DNA of 64,000 bases, taken from NCBI GenBank assembly GCA_964576925.1, contig CAZNWJ010000006.1, positions 62,001 to 126,000 on the forward strand, given 5' to 3'. Below are positions 1 through 7,422 of this stretch, piece by piece. Position numbers and translations under genes: made by a program. The notes beneath the pieces were generated by a model that saw nothing but the letters and a program-made list of their open reading frames with translations, was not told where the DNA came from and did no database searches. Source of the DNA: JADJGC01 sp964576925. Lineage in GTDB: Bacteria > Zixibacteria > MSB-5A5 > CAIYYT01. Every line of letters starts with the position of its first letter. Position 1 is the first letter of the stretch.

Positions 1-858
1 GTGTATGAAATAGACACCACCAGGGCTGATCCATCGTTCCTAATTACTATGATGCGCTCCGAGGAGTTCCTTCGTGAAATTAACGCGGAGAAAGCCGGAG
101 GTATCAAGAACGAGAGCGGGCCGGACTTCATATCGAAGTTTACATTACCCCTTCCAACCGAGCTGACAGAGCAGCGGGCAATAGTGAAAGCCCTTTCGCG
201 ATATCAAGAGGTTATCGCGGCGGCCGAGAGTATACTAGAGAATGCTCGCTTCGATGCCGAACTGCCGCTCGACAATCTTCGTCCAATAGGCGATGCAGTA
301 ATTGAAACGAGGAATGGTTGGTCACCAGTATGCAATGGCGGTACTCTTAAAGTTCTGTCATTGAGTTGCCTGAAAAATGGAATGATTGACTTTACCCAGA
401 TAAAATTTACAGAAAATACTCGCCCGGACATCGATAAATTTGAGGTCCGGGTTGGTGACTTCTTTTACAGTCGAGGTAACACCAAGGAACTCGTCGCATT
501 GGCTGGGGTCGCTGGAACCGTACCAGACACTATCATTTTTCCAGACTTACTTACTCGAGTTGAGTTTGACGAATCGCTCATTTTGCCAGCGTATGCCGTG
601 ATTCTATTCAACTCAGCATTTGGCCGAAAGTACTTCGGGGCAGTACCAGAGGGAGGCACTCCAAATATGGTCAAGGTGTCCCAAGATTACATGAAGAACT
701 TCCGAGTGCCTCTGCTCGGCGAGATCGAATCTCAACGCAAAATAATAAGCATGGCCGATGAACACCAATCGAGGTTGAAGAGCGTTGCGTCACTCAAAAG
801 TGATGCTCAGCTCCATTTGAAATCTGAAGTCGACTATCTCTGGAACGGAATCCAATAG
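1..858 (+). CDS. hsdS: Type I restriction-modification specificity subunit (HsdS), 5' end cut off by the window
   Basis: The visible 285 residues hold the end of a first target-recognition region followed by a conserved helix start (LPTELTEQRAIV, residues 51-62), a complete second target-recognition domain (about 94-237) and a second spacer helix (IESQRKII, about 241-248). This half-repeat plan is that of HsdS, which gives DNA sequence specificity to a type I methylase/endonuclease complex. HsdM and HsdR would lie upstream, outside the window. The GTG at base 1 is probably not the start, because a full HsdS is about 400 residues. Downstream genes at 1029 and 1989 run the same way and look like accessory members of the same defence locus. 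Family call is confident; the recognition sequence cannot be read. Confidence 0.85.
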   Translation: MYEIDTTRADPSFLITMMRSEEFLREINAEKAGGIKNESGPDFISKFTLPLPTELTEQRAIVKALSRYQEVIAAAESILENARFDAELPLDNLRPIGDAVIETRNGWSPVCNGGTLKVLSLSCLKNGMIDFTQIKFTENTRPDIDKFEVRVGDFFYSRGNTKELVALAGVAGTVPDTIIFPDLLTRVEFDESLILPAYAVILFNSAFGRKYFGAVPEGGTPNMVKVSQDYMKNFRVPLLGEIESQRKIISMADEHQSRLKSVASLKSDAQLHLKSEVDYLWNGIQ

Positions 859-1028
859 ACGCGCAAAAGGTATTCATCCCCAGGATTCACGAAAGCAGCC
901 CTTTCTAGGGATGGCGGCAGCAGGCTCAGAAGACAAAGAGATCTATCCTTGAACCCCAAAATGGTTTATCACTACTGATAGCGATTAACATCAGTGGATA
1001 AACAAGTCTGCATAGAAAGCTGAATAGT

Positions 1029-1934
1029 ATGCCATTATTCTTGATTAATAAGAACACAGCGACGAAGATAACACCTGCGAAGGTCGGACTTGAGAAGGAT
1101 ATTCAGCGTATATTCGAAGGAAATCTACCTGAGATCTTGAACATAACCTTCCTCGCCAGCGAGCACTCGACAAGTTTCGGAGGGCGAATTGATACCCTCG
1201 GCGTTGACAACAATGGATCACCAGTCATTATCGAGTATAAGCGCAACCAGAATGAAAGTGTCATCAATCAGGGGCTCTCGTACCTGAAGTGGTTACTGGA
1301 TCATAAAGCGGACTTCCAAATGCTCCTACAAAAAAATCGCGTATCAATCGAGATCGATTGGGATTCACCGCGCGTGATCTGCGTTGCCGAGAGTTACAAC
1401 AAATTTGATCTGGATACAGCAGAATTGCTCCCGTTCAACATTGAACTCCTCAAGTATCGAGTCTACCAGAATAATCTCTTACTGGTCGAACCGGAAACAC
1501 AACAAAAGGTCCGGATCACAACACCTAAGACCTTCATCAAGAAGCAAAAAGTGGATATTGGTTTGAAGGTGCAGCACACTTTAGAGGATCATCTGAAAGG
1601 TGCCAACCAGAGTACGCGTAAATTATTCGAAGCTCTGAAGGAAAGCATTACGGCTCTCGATGAATCAATTATCGAAGAGCCGAAAAAGATGTATATCGCA
1701 TATAAGTTGGCTACCAATTTTGTAGATGTTGTAGTGCTGAAGGACTCTCTTAAACTATTCTTGAATGTCGCCAGTGGCGACCTGATTGATCCCAATGGTA
1801 TTGCGCGTGATCTAACAAAGCCTAAAAAGATAGGTCACTGGGGCAATGGTGACTATGAAATCAGGTTTGATGACGCCAAGATGCTGGACGCAGTGATGAT
1901 CTTGATTAAGCAAAGCTATGCACAGAATAAGTGA
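1029..1934 (+). CDS. PD-(D/E)XK-nuclease-like protein with DUF5655 C-terminal domain
   Basis: This 301-residue protein has an N-terminal nuclease-like core: GGRIDTLGVD with D55, then VIIEYKR with E69 and K71, and Q81 in QGLSYLKWL, matching the D...ExK...Q order of PD-(D/E)XK enzymes related to NucS/DUF91. The C-terminal 110 residues (from about 190) resemble DUF5655, ending in GHWGNGDYEIRF, a pattern seen in proteins of unknown role that often sit in defence loci. It lies between hsdS and a PHP-SMC ATPase, 54 bp upstream of the latter. No strong Shine-Dalgarno site precedes the ATG. A nuclease role is inferred from motifs, not shown. Confidence 0.7.
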   Translation: MPLFLINKNTATKITPAKVGLEKDIQRIFEGNLPEILNITFLASEHSTSFGGRIDTLGVDNNGSPVIIEYKRNQNESVINQGLSYLKWLLDHKADFQMLLQKNRVSIEIDWDSPRVICVAESYNKFDLDTAELLPFNIELLKYRVYQNNLLLVEPETQQKVRITTPKTFIKKQKVDIGLKVQHTLEDHLKGANQSTRKLFEALKESITALDESIIEEPKKMYIAYKLATNFVDVVVLKDSLKLFLNVASGDLIDPNGIARDLTKPKKIGHWGNGDYEIRFDDAKMLDAVMILIKQSYAQNK

Positions 1935-1988
1935 ACTAGGGAATCATGATGAGGCCCCGATATTCGTCGAAAAAGGAGGAACAAACAT

Positions 1989-4811
1989 ATGAGCAAATTT
2001 CCTAGAGGATCTGAATGGCGCAAGTGGGACCTACATGTTCACACGCGAATTGATCACACATACAAGTGTCTTGGGGAGAACGGCCTCTCGGACGGACAAC
2101 TGGCAAAACTCACCAGTGAAACTGGGTTATCAAAGCCAGATATCACAGCCCGGGAGCGTCAAATTGATGCCGTTAAGTACTCCAAGTTGTTTGTAGCATA
2201 CCTAGACCACTTCACCGATCTCGATGTTGTTGCAATTACCAACCACAATAGCGGCGAGGAGCTTGATGAACTGATCAAAGCAACTTCCACCAGTACTCGA
2301 CACATAACAATTCTGCCGGGAGTCGAGGTCAGTTCGACTCAAGGCATCCATATGTTGTGCCTCTTTGATCCGCAAAAGCCATGGTTTACATCCTGGAAAG
2401 ATACGATTGAACATCTGCTTACTGAATTTGAGATTGCGTCGCCGAGATTCAATTCTCAAAATCAGCCAATGAGTTCGCCTAAGTCCTGCCAAGATATTCT
2501 AGAGATTGTGAGTTGCAAGGGTGGGATTTGCGTGTTTGCTCATATAACAACAGACAATGGATTGTTTAAACATTCTGCGACCGCAAATGGCGGGACAACT
2601 CACGCAGACATCTACAATCACAAACATTGCAACATTGTCCAGCTACCGCTAACCGGTTCAGTAAGAGATGGCGTACAGAATATCATCAACGGGAGAGATT
2701 TGTTTTACGGTCGCAAAACGGTTGCCCAGTTAAGGTGCTCCGATGCTAGAAGGCTCACCGACATTGGTACTCACTTCTCGTGGATAAAGGCAAATCCAGA
2801 TTTCCCGGGACTTACTCAAGTTGTCTATGAGCCGACAACACGAGTTGCTCTCGGGCTCGCTTCTCCAGAAAATAAGAAACCTTATCGACTCATAAAGGAA
2901 GTACGATTCTTGGACAATACTGGCGAAGCAAACTTCTCGCCGGCATCTATTCCGATTAATCCCGATTTAACGGCGTTCATTGGGGGCAAATCTACAGGCA
3001 AGTCTTTACTCCTTCACTACATAGCCAAGACGATTGACAGTGACGAAGTTGCTCAGAGATTGGGTGACATTGAGCAAGCGTCTGCATACACGTTTGACGA
3101 GAGCACAGATTTTGATTTTGAGGTGACATGGGCAGATGGTTCCGTGAATACCCTAAAGCATCGAACCTCAGATCCAGAAGAAGCACATCCAGCGAGGAAG
3201 ATCCTCTATATTCCTCAACGCTACCTGAACGGTCTAACCGAGCGCAACATAAAGAGCCGCGAAGCACTGAATTCCTTCGTTCTAAATGTTCTAATACAGG
3301 ATGAAGCGGTACGAGGCATCTACGACATTACCTTAGACAAGATTGCAGGGCTTGAAAAGGAAATCAATTCAGAGGTTTCAGCGGTCTTCATGCTCGAGGC
3401 AGAGGCGCGGAAACTTGAAGAGGACCTGAAGCAACTGGGTGAGGTCGCAGGAATCGAAGCATATATCAAGAAAGTGGAAGAGGAAGTAAAATTAATTACC
3501 ACCCAATCCGGACTCACCCCCGAGGAGCTTAGGGAATATGATAGCTCGTCCGCGGAAGAGAAAGAACTGAAGAGCACCCAGCTTGGTCTCAGCGAAGATC
3601 GAAAAACGGTCGAACGCCTAAAGCGTTACCTTGAATCACAGGCACATGAGCTTGAACAGACTCTTGACGAGAATCTTGCCAAACTAAATGACGAGAGTAT
3701 TCGCAATTTTTCAACTGAAAACCTTCGAACTCTCCGCGAATTGCCAAGTTCAATTGAGAAGTCCTTGAATAAGATCACTCAAGAAATCGATCGATGTAGT
3801 GCAGAAAATGCGAAACAACTTACGGCGATTGCAGCTCGCCTAAAACCTTTGGCTGCTAAACTAAAACTGCAGAGTTCGATTGAACAAAAAAGACTAACAT
3901 TAGATGAAGAGCGAGCAAAGGTCGGTAAGATCAAGTCGGCAAAAAAAGCGGTACAAGTGAAGAAGAAATCATACGCCCTCCGACGCAAAGCACTCATGAG
4001 CAAGTACGATACGATATTTGCACATTACAAACACATGGCAACGGAGTTCAAGAAGTACGAGTCGGATTTTGAAGATATTTCAATCAATGTATCGGTCGGT
4101 TTCGATGAGGCCAAATTCGATCAATCAGTCGTCAATGAGTATCTCAATAAACCAGACCTAAAGAAAGTGGCTGGCCACGCTTGGAAGGATGAATTCAAGT
4201 ACAAGTATGATTCTGCCAAGCATACGAAGGCGATGAATGATGTCCTCAATGGGCTATTTGACGGGAACATCAAGACGGTGCGTGGGAGGCAGCTAAAGGA
4301 GGCAGTTGGACAATTGTTGACGAACTACTTTATGTTGAATTTTGCAATTGCCTTCAAGAACGACCCACTTGACAAGATGTCTCCTGGAAAGAAGGGACTC
4401 GTGTTGCTACGGTTGCTTATAGAATTCAGCAACGAAGACTGGCCTATTCTACTCGACCAGCCAGAGGACGACCTTGACAATCGGTCTGTATATTCTGATT
4501 TGGTGACCTTTATCCGTGCCAAGAAACCTCACCGCCAGATGCTTGTGGTCACTCATAACCCGAATTTGGTGGTGGGAGCTGATTCGGAGGAGGTAATTGT
4601 CGCAAACCAGGAAGGCCAGGAATCGTCACGTGAAAATCGCAAGTACAGATTCGAATATGTGTCAGGTGCTCTCGAAGAGAGTTTTGAATTGGATCCAACA
4701 AAAGAGAAGGCGATTCTTTTCCAAAAAGGAATCAGAGAGCATGTTTGCGAGGTTCTTGAAGGTGGAAAGGAAGCTTTCCAGAGAAGAGAGCAAAGATATG
4801 GCTTCGATTGA
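1989..4811 (+). CDS. PHP-domain SMC-like ATPase (TrlF family-like), defence-associated
   Basis: A 940-residue fusion. The N-terminus is a PHP phosphoesterase domain: HVH at 16-18, TNHN at about 84, GVEVS near 111 and FAH near 185. The rest is an SMC/RecN-type ATPase: Walker A GGKSTGKS at 332-339, a long coiled-coil arm (about 445-690), a signature-like SPGKKG at 798-803, Walker B ILLDQPE at 820-826 and a switch histidine in VVTHNP (about 856). Such PHP-ATPase proteins are annotated as TrlF-like and recur beside restriction systems; their biochemical target is unknown to me. The start is well supported by AAAAGGAGG 8 bases before the ATG. It is likely co-transcribed with hsdS and the DUF5655 gene. 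Confidence 0.8.
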   Translation: MSKFPRGSEWRKWDLHVHTRIDHTYKCLGENGLSDGQLAKLTSETGLSKPDITARERQIDAVKYSKLFVAYLDHFTDLDVVAITNHNSGEELDELIKATSTSTRHITILPGVEVSSTQGIHMLCLFDPQKPWFTSWKDTIEHLLTEFEIASPRFNSQNQPMSSPKSCQDILEIVSCKGGICVFAHITTDNGLFKHSATANGGTTHADIYNHKHCNIVQLPLTGSVRDGVQNIINGRDLFYGRKTVAQLRCSDARRLTDIGTHFSWIKANPDFPGLTQVVYEPTTRVALGLASPENKKPYRLIKEVRFLDNTGEANFSPASIPINPDLTAFIGGKSTGKSLLLHYIAKTIDSDEVAQRLGDIEQASAYTFDESTDFDFEVTWADGSVNTLKHRTSDPEEAHPARKILYIPQRYLNGLTERNIKSREALNSFVLNVLIQDEAVRGIYDITLDKIAGLEKEINSEVSAVFMLEAEARKLEEDLKQLGEVAGIEAYIKKVEEEVKLITTQSGLTPEELREYDSSSAEEKELKSTQLGLSEDRKTVERLKRYLESQAHELEQTLDENLAKLNDESIRNFSTENLRTLRELPSSIEKSLNKITQEIDRCSAENAKQLTAIAARLKPLAAKLKLQSSIEQKRLTLDEERAKVGKIKSAKKAVQVKKKSYALRRKALMSKYDTIFAHYKHMATEFKKYESDFEDISINVSVGFDEAKFDQSVVNEYLNKPDLKKVAGHAWKDEFKYKYDSAKHTKAMNDVLNGLFDGNIKTVRGRQLKEAVGQLLTNYFMLNFAIAFKNDPLDKMSPGKKGLVLLRLLIEFSNEDWPILLDQPEDDLDNRSVYSDLVTFIRAKKPHRQMLVVTHNPNLVVGADSEEVIVANQEGQESSRENRKYRFEYVSGALEESFELDPTKEKAILFQKGIREHVCEVLEGGKEAFQRREQRYGFD

Positions 4812-5294
4812 AATTGAGTTCCTTTCAAGTTATCCAAAGTTAGTGAGGAATTCTTGCAATGTTCGCCTATTGAATCTCCATTGTAAAAGACGGTTCTTCC
4901 CTGGTCGCTCGCGGTGGAAAGTTCTTCGTCAATTTCAAGAATCAACAATCTTCATTGTAGTGAAACTTTGATGAATTATTCTATCCAATCCTCCTAACCA
5001 AGCTATACACGCTTTGCCACGCATCCGGTCAGGGTATCATAGAGTCTCAAGTATTCGTCCAATGTAGTACAAGTCTCCACATTGACGAACTGCGCATGCC
5101 TTGCTGGTGGACAGCTTACTACCTGCCCACAGCGTGCGGCTACTTGGCGTCGGCGCCCACGATGCTACCCTGTTACTCAGGGGCACGTGCGCCCTCTTCG
5201 CTACTCCAACCCTCTATGTTTTAGAGGCGTCTCGGAGTGGCAAACCAGCGTACGTCTCTCTACATCATAAATCTAATCGCTGGAGAAAGGGTTC
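4812..5294. other. Gene-free interval between the PHP-ATPase and ssb
   Basis: About 480 bp with no convincing gene. Short open frames here have no recognisable motif and no ribosome binding site. No strong terminator hairpin or promoter could be picked out by eye. It may mark the right edge of the restriction locus. Confidence 0.5.
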
Positions 5295-5651
5295 ATGCAT
5301 ATGGACCTCAACAAGATCGAATTAATCGGACGGCTAACCGCCGATCCGGACATCTGGGCGCCGGCGAAGACTGCCGTCAGTGTTAGTCTGCACTTGGTCA
5401 CCAGCCGGGCGCGAACGAGTGCGACAGGGCGTTTCAGCACAGAGACCGATCTTCACGTCATCGTCCTGTCGGGCAAGATGGCTGAAGTAGGAGCGCAGTA
5501 CCTCAAGAAAGGCGATCGAGTTTACGTGCAGGGTCGCCTGCGGACCGTCAGTCACGTTGCCCAGGGCGGTGCCCGTCACCTGGCTACTGAAATTATCGCC
5601 GAGAGTCTGGTTATGCTGGGAGGATCGCGCGAAGTCCGGTACGCGAACTGA
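5295..5651 (+). CDS. ssb: Single-stranded DNA-binding protein (SSB), short form
   Basis: The protein starts MHMDLNKIELIGRLTADP, the typical first strand of the SSB OB-fold, and continues with KKGDRVYVQGRLRT, the usual SSB beta-4/5 segment. At 118 residues it is essentially only the OB domain. The C-terminus ends REVRYAN and lacks the flexible linker and acidic DDDIPF-like tip through which SSBs recruit repair and replication proteins. GGAG at 5282-5285 favours ATG 5295 over the in-frame ATG at 5301. A strong terminator follows directly, so it is probably a single-gene transcript. The compact form is typical of phage, plasmid or Patescibacteria SSBs, so it may be element-encoded rather than the housekeeping copy. 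Confidence 0.85.
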   Translation: MHMDLNKIELIGRLTADPDIWAPAKTAVSVSLHLVTSRARTSATGRFSTETDLHVIVLSGKMAEVGAQYLKKGDRVYVQGRLRTVSHVAQGGARHLATEIIAESLVMLGGSREVRYAN

Positions 5652-5670
5652 CTTGAACACTCAGAGCCAA

Positions 5671-5701
5671 ACGGAGAGGGTTTCCCCTCTCCGTTTTTTT
5701 A
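5671..5701 (+). terminator. Rho-independent terminator after ssb
   Basis: A perfect 10-bp stem (ACGGAGAGGG with CCCTCTCCGT), a four-base loop and a run of seven or more T follow the ssb stop by 19 bp. Confidence 0.93.
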
Positions 5702-5764
5702 TGCTCAGCGGTATTTCAGATGCAAAATGCGACCTCATTCACTTGCCTCTATTGAGGTGATATA

Positions 5765-6571
5765 ATGGCTACTATGCATACCGGCAGCCCTGATATTGTT
5801 AATGAACTACTCAATAAAGGAAAGGCTGTTTCCGATAAGGACTTTCGCGTCATAGTGGACATTGCCGCGAGCAATCTTCGAGTTCCGCTGACTGGCATCA
5901 AGGGTTACTTAGCCCTGCTTGCGGACGGGAATTTTGGTAAACTGACTATAGAACAGAAAGACATCATTTCGAAGCTAGAAGAAGCAACGAGCAACCTCAT
6001 TGTGGACCTTCACAATATCGTAAAGCTCGAGAAGATCCGAGATTCACAGCCTATTCCTCCATCGGAAAACAAGGTAGCTCCAATGCACAAGGTGCTGTAT
6101 TTTGAAGATAACGAGATGCTTCGAGACATGTATGGAACCAAGTTTCTCGCCTCGGGGTTTGCGTTTGCCGGTTACGAATCTCCAACAGAAGATCCAGTGA
6201 GCATTGTGCTTCGGGAGAAGCCTGATCTCATTCTCATGGATGGTATCATGCCTCAACTTGATGGAATCGCTGCAGCGAAAGCCCTCAAGGCTGACGAACG
6301 GACGGCAGCAATACCGATTCTGGGGCTGGATAACATCGGCGGGGAGTACGCCGAAGGAGCGAAGAAAGCGGGTATGATAGACTATCTACTCAAAGCTCAT
6401 TTTATGCCTTCTGAGGTAGTCAATAGGGTTCGACAAGTACTTAGGCTTCCCATTCCTCCCTTGAAGAAGATTCCGCCACCGAGCGAGTCCTGGCACGGTT
6501 CGTCGGTTCAGCAGATACTTGAACGAGCGCCAAGAAAGCCAAAATGGTGGCAGCGGTGGTTCCGTACCTAA
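5765..6571 (+). CDS. Response regulator with degenerate HisKA-like N-terminal domain
   Basis: Residues about 26-85 follow the HisKA dimerisation helix pattern, but the H-box reads AASNLRVPLTGIKGY. The phospho-accepting His-Glu pair is replaced, so this half can dimerise but should not accept phosphate. A receiver domain follows (about 111-220): acidic pair in FEDNEM, phosphoacceptor Asp159 in ILMDGIMP and conserved Lys in YLLKAHF. The switch Thr/Ser position reads LGLDN, so it appears replaced by Asp. There is no catalytic ATPase domain or DNA-binding output. The start is supported by GAGGTGA at 5754-5760. The partner kinase is not in the window. The membrane-protein gene starting near 6631 follows on the same strand. 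Confidence 0.75.
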   Translation: MATMHTGSPDIVNELLNKGKAVSDKDFRVIVDIAASNLRVPLTGIKGYLALLADGNFGKLTIEQKDIISKLEEATSNLIVDLHNIVKLEKIRDSQPIPPSENKVAPMHKVLYFEDNEMLRDMYGTKFLASGFAFAGYESPTEDPVSIVLREKPDLILMDGIMPQLDGIAAAKALKADERTAAIPILGLDNIGGEYAEGAKKAGMIDYLLKAHFMPSEVVNRVRQVLRLPIPPLKKIPPPSESWHGSSVQQILERAPRKPKWWQRWFRT

Positions 6572-6630
6572 TCTTCCGCTGTACCAAAAGGAGCTTCATC
6601 CATTGGCCACACTTAACCCCGCACTACCGT

Positions 6631-7341
6631 ATGCCTACTAATCAGAACCATTTCAGCCTGATGCCAAATCGCGAAATATGGACAGTGAGCTCATTCGTCG
6701 TAATTGTGCTTGCAATCGTGCTCATAGGATTCTATGTTCTGAGAGCAAACCGAACTAAGGACCCGTCTCAAGCAATGATTACGAACAGTTCCGGGGAAGG
6801 CGAGGGCGCGCTTGTTACGAATTCCTCTAGCTCAATCACAGCTGTTCAAAGTTGGAAAGAGTATAGGAGCGATGACTTTAGATTTACGGTTCAAATTCCG
6901 AGCGATTGGTCGATTGAGCCCTTTGTGATGAAAAATCATCCGAGTTTTGCTGGCGAGGTTAAGACTACCAGGTTCTTCGACCCAAAAAAGACAAGGTCTC
7001 TAGAAATCGGTATTCGCCACCGTGGCGAGACCTACTTTTTGACGACTCGCATGTACTTCTATGTTGATGAGGGTAACTACCTAACCGGTGATACTCTCAG
7101 CATCGCTGGAATTGATCTTCCAACAACGTTGCAGAGCGAAGCGGGTAAAGTGAAATCTTGGTTCCTTGGCAGTTCATCTGAACAGTTTCCTGTTGTGGGT
7201 GACAGAGAATTGTATGCTGAATATAAGTCGTCGTACCCACTTTCTGACACGGAGACATTCAAGCGACTCTGGGTTGAGACAGACTTAGCCGCCGAATTGC
7301 CGACTGTTCGGCGCATCGTGTCGAGCATTGAGTTTTTCTAA
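6631..7341 (+). CDS. Single-pass membrane protein with PsbP-like extracytoplasmic domain, unknown function
   Basis: One transmembrane segment (IWTVSSFVVIVLAIVLIGFY) near the N-terminus is followed by a Ser/Thr-rich linker and an extracytoplasmic domain beginning SDDFRFTVQIPSDWSIE. That opening is the hallmark of the PsbP/Mog1-like fold found in many bacterial exported proteins of unknown role. The frame is open from 6544, overlapping the preceding gene by 28 bp, but the extra residues look unnatural. ATG 6631 or 6661 is more likely, and no good ribosome binding site settles the choice. It follows the receiver gene on the same strand and may share its transcript. No enzymatic motif is visible. 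Confidence 0.6.
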   Translation: MPTNQNHFSLMPNREIWTVSSFVVIVLAIVLIGFYVLRANRTKDPSQAMITNSSGEGEGALVTNSSSSITAVQSWKEYRSDDFRFTVQIPSDWSIEPFVMKNHPSFAGEVKTTRFFDPKKTRSLEIGIRHRGETYFLTTRMYFYVDEGNYLTGDTLSIAGIDLPTTLQSEAGKVKSWFLGSSSEQFPVVGDRELYAEYKSSYPLSDTETFKRLWVETDLAAELPTVRRIVSSIEFF

Positions 7342-7422
7342 CTCAATGTGAGTGAACGACACTCTATTTGGCGCGAATTGCCTTTTTGTCAATTGTGGAT
7401 AGACCAACAATGGAGGTGACAC

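Noticed and set aside
4597..4971. Open frame overlapping the end of the PHP-ATPase gene
   Set aside because: It lies mostly inside the ATPase gene in another frame, with no ribosome binding site and no recognisable domain.
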